Below, piece after piece: positions 42,146 to 50,318 of a stretch of 64,000 bases of DNA (its first letter is position 1; each line of letters starts with the position of its first letter). A program made the translations under genes and the position numbers. Origin of the DNA: JALZMG01 sp963844175 (lineage in GTDB: Bacteria > Actinomycetota > Acidimicrobiia > Acidimicrobiales > Ilumatobacteraceae); NCBI GenBank assembly GCA_963844175.1, contig CAWJNE010000021.1:744001-808000 (forward strand). Reading direction: 5' to 3'. The notes beneath the pieces are model-generated. The model worked only from the letters and a program-made list of their open reading frames with translations, ran no database searches and was not told the origin of the DNA.

Positions 42146-43084
42146 TCAGACGGCGAGGAGGTCGCGGGCGCCGGTGTCGCTCGACGGGTGGCGCAGCTTG
42201 CTCATCGCCCGCGCCTCGATCTGGCGGATCCGCTCGCGCGTGAGGTTGAAGTGCTCGCCAACCTCTTCCAGCGTGCGCGGCTCGCCCCGGTCGAGCCCGA
42301 AGCGCAGCTTGAGGATCTCCCGCTCGCGCTCGTCCAGCGGGGCGAGGAGCCGGGCGATCTCGTCGGGCAGCAGCGCAGTGGCGGCGACCTCGAACGGGCT
42401 CTCGGCGGAGCGATCCTCGACGACGTCGCCGAGCTCGGCATCGCCGTCCTCACGCAACGGCTCCGACAGCGACAGCGGCTCGGCGGCGAAGCGCAACGCC
42501 TCGGTCACCTTGTCCTCGGGCATCTCGACCTCGCGGGCCAGCTCGGAGAGCGTGGCCGGCCGGCCGTACTTCAGCTCCAGGCGGGAGCGGGCCTTCTGCA
42601 GCCGCGCCAAGGTGTCACCAGCGTGGACGGGCAGGCGGATCGTGCGCCCCGTGTTGGCGATGCCGCGGGTGATGGCCTGGCGGATCCACCACGTGGCGTA
42701 CGTCGAGAACTTGAAGCCCTTGCGCCAGTCGAACTTCTCGACGGCGTGCATCAGCCCGAGGTTGCCCTCCTGGATGAGGTCGAGCAGCGGGAGCCCGGAG
42801 GCCTGGTACTTCTTGGCGATGGAGACGACGAGGCGCAAGTTCGACTGCACGAACTGCCGCTCGGCCTCCTCGCCGTGACGGGCCGAGCGCCGCAGCTCGC
42901 GCTTGCGCGGTGCGGTGACGTCCTTACCGCCGGCGTCGAGGCGCTCGATGGCCTCCTTGCCTGCTTCGATCGCCTTGGCCAGCCGGACCTCGTCGTCCTT
43001 GGTGAGGAGTGTGTACTGACCGATGTCAGTCAGATACAGGCGAACGAGATCCTCGTCATCGCGTTCGACGCGATCCTTGGCCAC
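42146..43084 (-). CDS. RNA polymerase sigma factor, RpoD/HrdB-SigB group
   Basis: 312 residues from GTG 43084 with AAAGGAG upstream. Region 1.2 is DLVRLYLTDIGQYTLLTKDD, region 2 has NLRLVVSIAKKYQASGLPLL and KGFKFSTYATWWIRQAITRG, region 3 GRPATLSELAREVEMPED, and region 4.2 RTLEEVGEHFNLTRERIRQI. The short N-terminus without region 1.1 suggests a group 2 sigma factor (SigB-like) or a shortened principal one. The 267-base region to the BI-1 gene holds promoters for both directions; no clear operator was seen. Confidence 0.92.
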   Translation of the reverse strand: MAKDRVERDDEDLVRLYLTDIGQYTLLTKDDEVRLAKAIEAGKEAIERLDAGGKDVTAPRKRELRRSARHGEEAERQFVQSNLRLVVSIAKKYQASGLPLLDLIQEGNLGLMHAVEKFDWRKGFKFSTYATWWIRQAITRGIANTGRTIRLPVHAGDTLARLQKARSRLELKYGRPATLSELAREVEMPEDKVTEALRFAAEPLSLSEPLREDGDAELGDVVEDRSAESPFEVAATALLPDEIARLLAPLDEREREILKLRFGLDRGEPRTLEEVGEHFNLTRERIRQIEARAMSKLRHPSSDTGARDLLAV

Positions 43085-43351
43085 CGGCGGCTCCTTTGTA
43101 CCAGCCCTTGCGGGCCGGTCGTCGACTGGGCGATGTCCCCGTTCCCGGCGGGGGATGGACTTACGATACCGACGCGGTCAAGGCCGCCAACCTGAGCGCG
43201 GGTGCGAACCAGCCGACATCACGGTGAGAGATCCGTGTGAGTGCGCCATCGTGCGTTGCGATCGCGTTGCGCAGGCGTCGAGGCCGTGACACCCCGGCGA
43301 TAGATTCCCGGGACAGGGCGCAGCATGCGCCGGGTCGAAGGAGACCATCCG

Positions 43352-44188
43352 ATGCCGAACCCGTTCCTCAACGAGAAGAAGCTCGAGGCCGACCGAGCTG
43401 GTTGGGCCGCGCCGGTCGCGCCCAGCCCCGGCGGCGCCGTGTGGGCCCCGCCGGCTCCCGGTGCACCGACCGACCGCATCGACGACGGTCCGGTGACCCC
43501 GTGGCGCTCCGGCGTCATGACCGTCCGCGGGTCGATCACCGCCACCGCGGTGCTCTTCGTGCTGCTGTTGATCAGCGCGACCGCCGGATGGATCGCCACC
43601 GAGGCGTCTCCCCAGGGTCAGATCCAGTTCCCGACGCTGGCGATCATCGGCGTGATGGTCGGCTTCGTCGCCGTCATCGCCCTGTACTTCAAGCCGCGAT
43701 TGGCGAAGATCCTCGGCCCGATCTACGCCTTGGCCCAGGGCTTCTTCGTCGGCTCGATCTCCAAGATCTACAACGAGCAGTGGGACGGCATCGTCGTCCA
43801 GGCGGCGGGTGCCACGCTCGCCGTCTTCGCCGTGATGCTGGTCCTCTACCGCACGCGGATCATCAAGGTCACCAACCGGTTCCGCAAGATCGTCATCGGC
43901 GCCACGCTCGGCGTGATGCTGCTGTACCTCGTGTCGTTCGTGCTCAACCTGTTCGGCGGTGGCGTGTCGTTCATCAACGATCCGAGCGCCTTCGGGATCC
44001 TGTTCTCCGTCTTCGTCTGCGGGTTGGCGGCGTTCAACCTTGCCCTCGACTTCGACTTCATCGAGCGTGGCTCCAGGGAGGGCATGGCCAAGGACTACGA
44101 GTGGGTGGCCGCCGTCGGGCTGCTCGTCACCGTCGTCTGGCTGTACCTCGAGATCCTGCGCCTGCTGGCCAAGCTGCGCCAGAACTGA
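43352..44188 (+). CDS. Bax inhibitor-1/YccA-family membrane protein
   Basis: 278 residues, ATG with GAAGGAG upstream. A proline-rich cytoplasmic N-terminus precedes about seven hydrophobic segments (SITATAVLFVLLLISATAGW, LAIIGVMVGFVAVIALYF, ILGPIYALAQGFFVGSISK). The long N-terminus and PRLAKILGPIYALAQGFFVG match the actinobacterial BI-1-like family of calcium-leak or stress membrane proteins. It is followed two bases later by another membrane protein gene. Confidence 0.87.
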   Translation: MPNPFLNEKKLEADRAGWAAPVAPSPGGAVWAPPAPGAPTDRIDDGPVTPWRSGVMTVRGSITATAVLFVLLLISATAGWIATEASPQGQIQFPTLAIIGVMVGFVAVIALYFKPRLAKILGPIYALAQGFFVGSISKIYNEQWDGIVVQAAGATLAVFAVMLVLYRTRIIKVTNRFRKIVIGATLGVMLLYLVSFVLNLFGGGVSFINDPSAFGILFSVFVCGLAAFNLALDFDFIERGSREGMAKDYEWVAAVGLLVTVVWLYLEILRLLAKLRQN

Positions 44189-44190
44189 CG

Positions 44191-45366
44191 GTGCCGCCGA
44201 CCGCGGACGCGGTCGGCTACGAATGCACCGTGGGGAGGGGGAAGGTTCGTCGGGTCATCGCTGCGGTGCTGGGCGTCCTCGCCGTCGCCGTGCTGGTGCT
44301 CGGTGTCGTCGGGGTGTGGGCGCGCACGACGCTGGCCAACCGAGACCGCGTCGGTGAGCTCGCCGAAGACGTCATCACCGAGCCACAGATCCAGCAGGCG
44401 CTGGCCGTCGCCGTCACCGACCTGGCCTTCGACGCCCTCGACGTGGACGTGCGCGTCACCAGCGTCCTGCCCGATTGGCTCGAAGGGGTCGGTGAGGTGG
44501 CCGTCGGCGAAGCGCAGTCCGCCGTGACCCAGGCGGTCGCCGGCGCCCTGGCCGAGCCCGACGTGCAGCAGGTCGTCGTCCGACTGGCGCAGGAGGCCGA
44601 CGCCCGTCTCGTGCGCGTGCTCGAGGGGGACGGGCTGGTCGACGGGATCACCGTCGAGGACGGATCGGTGACGATCAACCTCCTGCCGCTCGCCGGTCGC
44701 GGCTTCGACGCGCTGCAGCGCCTCGGCCTGTTCGGCTCGATCCAGGTGCCCCCACTGGCGGCGGACGGCGATCCCGCGGCCCAGATCGCCGGCCTCGAGG
44801 CGGCCTTCGGGATCGACCTCCCCGACGACTTCGGGCAGTTCACGATCTACGAGAGCGCGGAGGTCAAGCGGGCCCAGGCGGCGACGGAACGGGCCCAGGA
44901 GGCCGTCGCCGTGGCCTATCGCGCGCTGTGGCTGGCGCTGGCGGTCGGGGCCCTCCTGATGGTGGCGTCGATCCTGACCGCCGTCGATCGCTGGGGCGCG
45001 GTGCTGGGGATCGCCGCCGGGGCGGTCGTCGGGATGGTCGTGCTGCGCGGCGCGGTCGACACTGTCGTCGACGCCGCCCCCAACCTCGTCGCCGACCCCG
45101 CCGCACAGACGGCGATCTCCATCGTCACCGAGGGCCTCGGATCGGACCTCCGGCAAATGGCCGGACTCGTGTTGATCGCGGCGGCCGTCGTGGTGCTGGC
45201 CGTGCTCGTCGCCCGCCGGTTCCGACGCACCGACGTGGTGTTCGTCGTCGCCGCTTTGCTCGTCGGCGTCGTCCTGGTGGTGGGTGGAGTGACGTGGCCA
45301 GCGCTACTCATCGCGGTCGTGGTCGGTGTCGCAGTGCCGATCGCCGCGGCCAAACTCGTGCCGTGA
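44191..45366 (+). CDS. membrane protein with large extracytoplasmic domain
   Basis: 391 residues from GTG 44191, two bases after the BI-1 stop; GTG 44230 is an alternative. One N-terminal membrane segment (VIAAVLGVLAVAVLVLGVVG) leads to a ~200-residue acidic domain, then four more segments (LWLALAVGALLMVASILTAV, VLGIAAGAVVGMVVLRGAV and two near the end). The pattern resembles uncharacterised actinobacterial proteins with an N-terminal DUF-like domain; no catalytic motif was found. Co-translated with the HExxH protein (GTGA overlap). Confidence 0.75.
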   Translation: MPPTADAVGYECTVGRGKVRRVIAAVLGVLAVAVLVLGVVGVWARTTLANRDRVGELAEDVITEPQIQQALAVAVTDLAFDALDVDVRVTSVLPDWLEGVGEVAVGEAQSAVTQAVAGALAEPDVQQVVVRLAQEADARLVRVLEGDGLVDGITVEDGSVTINLLPLAGRGFDALQRLGLFGSIQVPPLAADGDPAAQIAGLEAAFGIDLPDDFGQFTIYESAEVKRAQAATERAQEAVAVAYRALWLALAVGALLMVASILTAVDRWGAVLGIAAGAVVGMVVLRGAVDTVVDAAPNLVADPAAQTAISIVTEGLGSDLRQMAGLVLIAAAVVVLAVLVARRFRRTDVVFVVAALLVGVVLVVGGVTWPALLIAVVVGVAVPIAAAKLVP

Positions 45367-46088
45367 TCGCCCGGGTCGGGGAGGCGGCGGCAACGACGGC
45401 GGTCGGCGCAGCACTGGCCGGGGTGACGTGGTCGATCTTCGGGCTGGGTTGGCCGGCGGCGATCGTCGGCGGGCTGAACGGGCTGATCGGCGGCTGGCGG
45501 CGGACGTATGGCTGGCGCTCTGGCCGCGGCGTCGTGGCCGTCCTCCTGGACTCGACGTGGGCGGCGCCGATGACGGTGTCGGCGCTCGTGGCCCACGGCG
45601 TCGCCGTGTTCACCCCGGCGCGGGGCGGGTACGTCCGGGCGCTGAGCGAGCGCCAGGACCGCCACGTCTACGCCGGTGGGCTGCAGCTGCGCCGCGGGTT
45701 CGTCATCGCCCTCGGCAACACGGTGAACAACGTGGGCCGGGACGTCGCCGCATCGCCGCGCCGCCAACGGCTCGTCCGTGACCACGAGGACCTCCACATC
45801 TGGCAGGCGCGCTGGTTCGGTCCGCTGTACCCGGTGATCTACGTCGGGTGGATGGTCCTGATGGGCCCGGTCGGTGCGGTGGTGTGGCTGGTGCGTCGGC
45901 CACGCCGGGCGCCGTTGTTCAGGGTGAGCGAGACGTTCGCCTACTACATGAACCCGTTCGAGTGGTGGGCGTACAGCCGCGAGGGCAACTGGCCGCCGGC
46001 CGGGATGGTGCGCGAGCTGGGGTGGCGGCGACCGATGGTGCGGCCCGTCAACCGAGCGCCCGCAGCGCCGCCAGCAGCGCCCGGTTGA
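45363..46088 (+). CDS. membrane-associated protein with HExxH motif (putative zinc peptidase)
   Basis: 241 residues from GTG 45363. N-terminal hydrophobic segments (AAIVGGLNGLIGG, APMTVSALVAHGVAVF) lead to RDHEDLHIWQARWFGPLYPV, where HEDLH (141-145) is an HExxH zinc motif directly before a membrane segment. About 55 residues on, NPFEWWAYSREGNWPP offers E200 as a third ligand. Similar HE-x2-H plus NPFE patterns occur in small uncharacterised membrane metallopeptidases. No substrate can be named. It overlaps the convergent epoxide hydrolase gene by 41 bases. Confidence 0.7.
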   Translation: MIARVGEAAATTAVGAALAGVTWSIFGLGWPAAIVGGLNGLIGGWRRTYGWRSGRGVVAVLLDSTWAAPMTVSALVAHGVAVFTPARGGYVRALSERQDRHVYAGGLQLRRGFVIALGNTVNNVGRDVAASPRRQRLVRDHEDLHIWQARWFGPLYPVIYVGWMVLMGPVGAVVWLVRRPRRAPLFRVSETFAYYMNPFEWWAYSREGNWPPAGMVRELGWRRPMVRPVNRAPAAPPAAPG

Positions 46089-47016
46089 ACTCCTCGGGTG
46101 CTTCCTGCTGCGTCCAGTGCCCGGCACCCTCGATCATCGTCGCCCCGCGGAAGTCGGGCAGGGTGGCCTCCATCGACTCGACGTAGCCCGGCCGAGATGC
46201 GATGACGGCGTCGCGCGTGCCGCCGATGAACCACACCGGCATCGGCGGCGGCGGCAGGCCTTCGACGCGCGCATGGTTGGCGTCGAGGTTGCGGTACCAG
46301 CTGACGGGACCGAAGAACCCGCTCGCCTCGAACGCGTCGACGTAGGCGGCCAGGTCGTCGGCGGTCAACCAGGGAGGCAGCTCGCTCGGTACCGGTCCGA
46401 GCGACTCCATCGAGTCGAGGAAGCCGTGACCCGCCGCGGGCAGGGGCTCCGGGAGCTCGTCGGGGAAGGCCTGGCCGGACCCCGCCCACAGGATCGTGCG
46501 CATCGTCCGCTCGACGTCGGCCCCCAGCTCGGCCTCGGCCGGGCCGACGGGCTGGAAGTAGAGGATGTAGAAGAAGCGGTCCCCGAACTGCGCCTTCATC
46601 AGCTCCGTCGGGGGCGCCGGCCAGGGCGTGTAGGGCACGCTGGCGTTGACCACGGCGCGCACCCGACCCGGGTGCAGCCTGGCGAGGTCCCACACCACGA
46701 GCGCACCCCAGTCGTGGCCGACGAAGACGGCGTCCTCGTGACCGGTGTCGTCGAGCAACCCGAGCAGATCGCCGGACAGCTGGTCGATGCCGTAGGCGTC
46801 GACGTCGCCCGGCGCGCTGGACCGGGCGTAGCCGCGCTGGTCAGGTGCCAGCACGTGGTAGCCGGCGGCGGCGAGCGGTTCGAGCTGGTGCCGCCACGAG
46901 TGGGCGGACTCGGGGAAGCCGTGGCAGAGCAGGACTGCCGGCCCTGCGGGGTCGCCGGCCTCGACGACGTCCAACTCGACGCCGTTGACGGCGTGGCGAA
47001 CGGATTCCAGCGTCAC
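46048..47016 (-). CDS. epoxide hydrolase-like alpha/beta hydrolase
   Basis: 322 residues from GTG 47016, overlapping the UbiB stop (GTGA). The HGFP oxyanion motif is LLCHGFPESAHSWRHQ, the nucleophile Asp lies in FVGHDWGALVVWDLARLHPG, and the His in IEGAGHWTQQEAPEEFN. The GHDWG nucleophile (Asp, not Ser) is typical of soluble epoxide hydrolases and haloalkane dehalogenases; cap-domain length suits the former. It is co-translated with the ABC1 kinase. Confidence 0.87.
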   Translation of the reverse strand: MTLESVRHAVNGVELDVVEAGDPAGPAVLLCHGFPESAHSWRHQLEPLAAAGYHVLAPDQRGYARSSAPGDVDAYGIDQLSGDLLGLLDDTGHEDAVFVGHDWGALVVWDLARLHPGRVRAVVNASVPYTPWPAPPTELMKAQFGDRFFYILYFQPVGPAEAELGADVERTMRTILWAGSGQAFPDELPEPLPAAGHGFLDSMESLGPVPSELPPWLTADDLAAYVDAFEASGFFGPVSWYRNLDANHARVEGLPPPPMPVWFIGGTRDAVIASRPGYVESMEATLPDFRGATMIEGAGHWTQQEAPEEFNRALLAALRALG

Positions 47017-48446
47017 GAGCGGGCGCCGACCCGCCAGGCCGCCTCTGCGGCGCCGAGCTCGGTGGCCGGCGGACCGTCGCTGCGGTACTCCAGCAGCATC
47101 GCCCGCCACGGGTTGGAGACCTCGAGACGCCCGAGGATGGCGCTGACGCCCCAGACGACGCGGTCGAGGATCACGAAGCTGGCCGGCATGTTGAGCTTGG
47201 CGATCACTTCGGCGTGCGGTCCGTTCAGGTCGAAGATCCGCGCCAGCGTCTCGCCCATCCACTGCCGGGTGAACGTGAACTCGTCGACCAGGTACGGCCG
47301 GTACGGGCTGGAGACGTAGTCATACACGGCGAGGGGATCGAGCCCGTGCCCGCCGGCCAGGAACCCGGCCGCCTCCATCGCCGCCACGAGCCGGTCCGGG
47401 TCCCGGTGCACGACGATGGCGTCCAGGCTCGGCTCGAGCCGCTGCCACTCGCCGTGGTCCCACCGCTTGACGAGGCCGAAGTCGAGGAACGTGACGCTGC
47501 CGTCGTGGTGGAACCGGTAGTTGCCGGGGTGCGGGTCGCCGTTGAAGGCGCCGAGGCGCTGGATCGAGTGCTGGCCGAATCGCCAGACCACCTCGCCCGC
47601 GCGCTGCTTCGTCTCGTGTGACGCCGTGGCCATGAACTGGTCCCACGTCATGCCGTCGATCCACTCGGTGGTGAGGACGCGCTCACCGGACACCGCCGGC
47701 AGGAGCTGCGGGATGCGCACCCACGGGTGGCCGGCGAAGTGCTCGGCGAACTCCACGACGTTGCGCGCCTCGAGTCGGTAGTCGAGCTCCTCGCGCATGC
47801 GGGCACGCAGCTCGTCGACCAGACCGCGGGCATCGAGCCCGTTGAGCGCCAGCGCGGAGAACACGCTGTACATCACCTCGGCGCCGTCGAGGTCCTCCTC
47901 GATCGCCTCGGCGACGCCCGGGAACTGGACCTTGACCGCCACCGGCCGACCCTCGCGCGTCGTGGCCCGATGGACCTGGCCGATGCTGGCCGCAGCGATC
48001 GGGAGGTCCTCCCAGGTGGCGAAGACCGTCTCGGGCGGGGCGCCGAGGTCGGCCTCCACGACACCGGCGGCGAGCGTCGGCGACATCGGCGCGGCGTCCG
48101 ACTGCAGCGCGGCGAGCGCCGCTTGGGCCTCGTCGGGCAGGCCCTCGGCGATGAAGCTGACGAGTTGGCCGAGCTTCATCAGCACGCCCTTCATCTCGCC
48201 GAGCTCCTTGGCCACGTCCTCCGCCGTGCGGATGGCGAACTGCGCATCGAGCTCCGCCCGTCGCTCGGCCGGCGTGACCAGCCGGCGGGCCTTGGTGCTG
48301 GCGTAACGGGTGGCGTTGCGCGCCGTCATCTTCCACATCCGCCGCGACCGCCACGACATGAAGCGGCCGAGCTTGCGTCCGAGGACGATCGCTCCGATGC
48401 CGACCCCGCCGGCGGCGACCGCGACGGCGCCGCGCGGTGCTCTCAC
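47013..48446 (-). CDS. ABC1/UbiB-family atypical kinase
   Basis: 477 residues from GTG 48446. The family's KxGQ motif is in GVLMKLGQLVSFIAEGLP, the Ala-rich nucleotide loop in PIAAASIGQVHRATTREG, and the catalytic stretches are VAVKVQFPGV, AFNGDPHPGNYRF and VTFLDFGLVKRWD. ABC1/UbiB proteins are membrane-bound ATPases supporting quinone or lipid biosynthesis. A basic N-terminal segment with one hydrophobic stretch (AVAVAAGGVGIGAIVLG) may anchor it. Divergent from the ABC importer. Confidence 0.9.
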   Translation of the reverse strand: MRAPRGAVAVAAGGVGIGAIVLGRKLGRFMSWRSRRMWKMTARNATRYASTKARRLVTPAERRAELDAQFAIRTAEDVAKELGEMKGVLMKLGQLVSFIAEGLPDEAQAALAALQSDAAPMSPTLAAGVVEADLGAPPETVFATWEDLPIAAASIGQVHRATTREGRPVAVKVQFPGVAEAIEEDLDGAEVMYSVFSALALNGLDARGLVDELRARMREELDYRLEARNVVEFAEHFAGHPWVRIPQLLPAVSGERVLTTEWIDGMTWDQFMATASHETKQRAGEVVWRFGQHSIQRLGAFNGDPHPGNYRFHHDGSVTFLDFGLVKRWDHGEWQRLEPSLDAIVVHRDPDRLVAAMEAAGFLAGGHGLDPLAVYDYVSSPYRPYLVDEFTFTRQWMGETLARIFDLNGPHAEVIAKLNMPASFVILDRVVWGVSAILGRLEVSNPWRAMLLEYRSDGPPATELGAAEAAWRVGARS

Positions 48447-48495
48447 GCCGGCGAATGGTAGCGACCGGGCGGTTGGCGCACCGGGCCGGTGCCGG

Positions 48496-48524
48496 AAACC
48501 CTCGGATGTCCAAACCCTCGGATG
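48496..48524 (+). repeat. direct repeat of AAACCCTCGGATG before ABC importer
   Basis: Two exact 13-base copies at 48496-48508 and 48512-48524, 16 bases apart start to start, in the divergent promoter region 24 bases before the permease gene. The same 13 bases recur as an inverted pair at 59989-60070. Spacing of about one and a half helix turns suits a regulator binding site. Confidence 0.6.
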
Positions 48525-48548
48525 GAGGCTGGCGTACCATCGGACGCG

Positions 48549-49466
48549 ATGGCGCGAGGGCGGTCGAGCGGGACCCGGTGGCGCGACCTGCCCATGGCGG
48601 TGTTCATGCTCGCGCCGTCGATGGTCATCCTCGGCGTCTTCGTGATCTACCCGCTCGGCCGAGCCATCTGGCTGGGCCAGACCCGCTGCAACGCCCAGGG
48701 TCAGGACTGCCAGTCGAACGGGTGGGACCAGTACCTGGACGTCGCCCGCAGCCAGGAGTTCCAGGACGCCCTCGTGGTCACGGTGAAGTTCGCCCTGATC
48801 ACCGTGCCGCTCGGGATCGTGCTCGGCGTCGGGCTGGCGGTGCTGGCCGACAAGTACCTGCGCGGCGTCGGGATCTTCCGGGCCATCTTCTCCTCGACCA
48901 TCGCGACGACGGTCGCCGTGGCCAGCCTGATGTGGCTGTTCCTCCTCGAGCCGTCGGTCGGGGTGCTGTCGAACGTCGGGTGGATCAGCGACCTGTTCCC
49001 CGTGGTCAAGTCGCCGGGCTTGCTGAGCGACCCCGGGACGGCGCTCGGCTCCGTCGCCGCATCGAGCATCTGGGCCGGGCTGGGCTTCACGTTCATCCTC
49101 GTCACCGCCGGGCTGCAGGGGATCCCACGCGACCTGCACGAGGCGGCGGTCGTCGACGGTGCCGGCGGGACCCGGCGCTTCTGGAGCGTGACGTTGCCGA
49201 TGCTCGGCCCGACGCTGCTGTTCGTCGTGATCGTGCTGACGACACGGGCCTTCCAGGCCTATGGCGAGATCGACCTGCTGACCGACGGCGGGCCGCAGCC
49301 GTCGGATGCGACGACGACGATCACGTACCTGACCTACGGGGGGACGTCGATCATCAACAACAACCTCGGGCTGCAGGCGGCGACGGCCGTGCTGCTGTTC
49401 CTCGTCATGCTCCTGCTCTCGTTGCTGCAGCTGGCCGGCATCGGCCGGCGGGTCCACTACGCATGA
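48549..49466 (+). CDS. ABC sugar permease (UgpA/MalF-like)
   Basis: 305 residues from ATG 48549, with six hydrophobic segments starting PMAVFMLAPSMVILGVFVIY. The EAA loop that contacts the ATPase is EAAVVDGAGGTRRFWSVTLP. This is the first subunit of a carbohydrate/glycerol-phosphate (CUT1) importer, with the second permease and binding protein following. No ATPase (MsmK/UgpC) is in the window, as is common when one shared ATPase serves several importers. Confidence 0.88.
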   Translation: MARGRSSGTRWRDLPMAVFMLAPSMVILGVFVIYPLGRAIWLGQTRCNAQGQDCQSNGWDQYLDVARSQEFQDALVVTVKFALITVPLGIVLGVGLAVLADKYLRGVGIFRAIFSSTIATTVAVASLMWLFLLEPSVGVLSNVGWISDLFPVVKSPGLLSDPGTALGSVAASSIWAGLGFTFILVTAGLQGIPRDLHEAAVVDGAGGTRRFWSVTLPMLGPTLLFVVIVLTTRAFQAYGEIDLLTDGGPQPSDATTTITYLTYGGTSIINNNLGLQAATAVLLFLVMLLLSLLQLAGIGRRVHYA

Positions 49467-50317
49467 GCCGCCAGAGCGCTGACGCCGCGACCACCTACGA
49501 CCACCCGTCGGGCTGGCGGCTCGCCACGCGGTACGGCCTGCTCGTCGTGGTGGCCGTGATCGTGCTGTTCCCCGTGTACACGACGGTCGTGGCGGCGCTG
49601 AAGCCGGGCAACAAGGTCCTCGAGAACCCGCTCGTGCCGGAGGCCTTCACGCTCGAGGTGCTCCAGGAGGCGTGGACCGAAGGGCGGCTGGGACGGTTCT
49701 TGCTCAACTCGATGATCGTGGCGACGATCATCACCGTCGCCCAGGTCGTCACCGCGGTGCTGTCGGCGTACGCCTTCGCCATCCTCGAGTTCCCCGGCCG
49801 CACGTTTTTCTTCGTGTTGTTCCTCGCCACCTTGCTCGTCCCGGCCGAGGCGACGCTGGTCGTCAACCGGCGCACCGTCGACTCGCTCGGGTGGTTGAAC
49901 AGCTACGCCGGGTTGACCGTGCCGTTCCTGGCCGCCGCCTTCGGCACGTTCTTGATGCGCCAGGTGTTCCTCACCCTCCCGCGCGACCTGCGCGACGCGG
50001 CGGCGATCGACGGTGTCGGGCACCTCGGGTTCCTGCGCCACGTCGCCGTGCCGCTGGTCCGCCCGACGATCGCGGCGCTGGCGCTGTTCGGGTTCCTGTC
50101 GGCGTTCAGCCAGTACCTGTGGCCGAACCTGATCACGACGGAGTCCGACATGTACACGGTGCAGAGCGGGCTGCGTCAGCTCAGCGAGGCGCGCCTCGAC
50201 GCGCCGAACGTCGTGATGGCCGGGGTGGTCCTGGCGTCCATCCCGATCGTCATCGTGCTGCTCGTGTTCCAACGCCAGCTCGTGCGCGGGCTCACCGCTG
50301 GCGCCGTGAAGGGCTGA
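49463..50317 (+). CDS. ABC sugar permease (UgpE/MalG-like)
   Basis: 284 residues, ATG overlapping the previous stop (ATGA). Six hydrophobic segments, beginning YGLLVVVAVIVLFPVYTTVV. The EAA loop is DAAAIDGVGHLGFLRHVAVP. It forms the heterodimeric CUT1 channel with the preceding permease. Confidence 0.9.
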   Translation: MSRQSADAATTYDHPSGWRLATRYGLLVVVAVIVLFPVYTTVVAALKPGNKVLENPLVPEAFTLEVLQEAWTEGRLGRFLLNSMIVATIITVAQVVTAVLSAYAFAILEFPGRTFFFVLFLATLLVPAEATLVVNRRTVDSLGWLNSYAGLTVPFLAAAFGTFLMRQVFLTLPRDLRDAAAIDGVGHLGFLRHVAVPLVRPTIAALALFGFLSAFSQYLWPNLITTESDMYTVQSGLRQLSEARLDAPNVVMAGVVLASIPIVIVLLVFQRQLVRGLTAGAVKG

Positions 50318-50318
50318 C

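Noticed and set aside
48496..48524. CRISPR-like direct repeats
   Set aside because: Only two copies with a 3-base gap and no cas genes.
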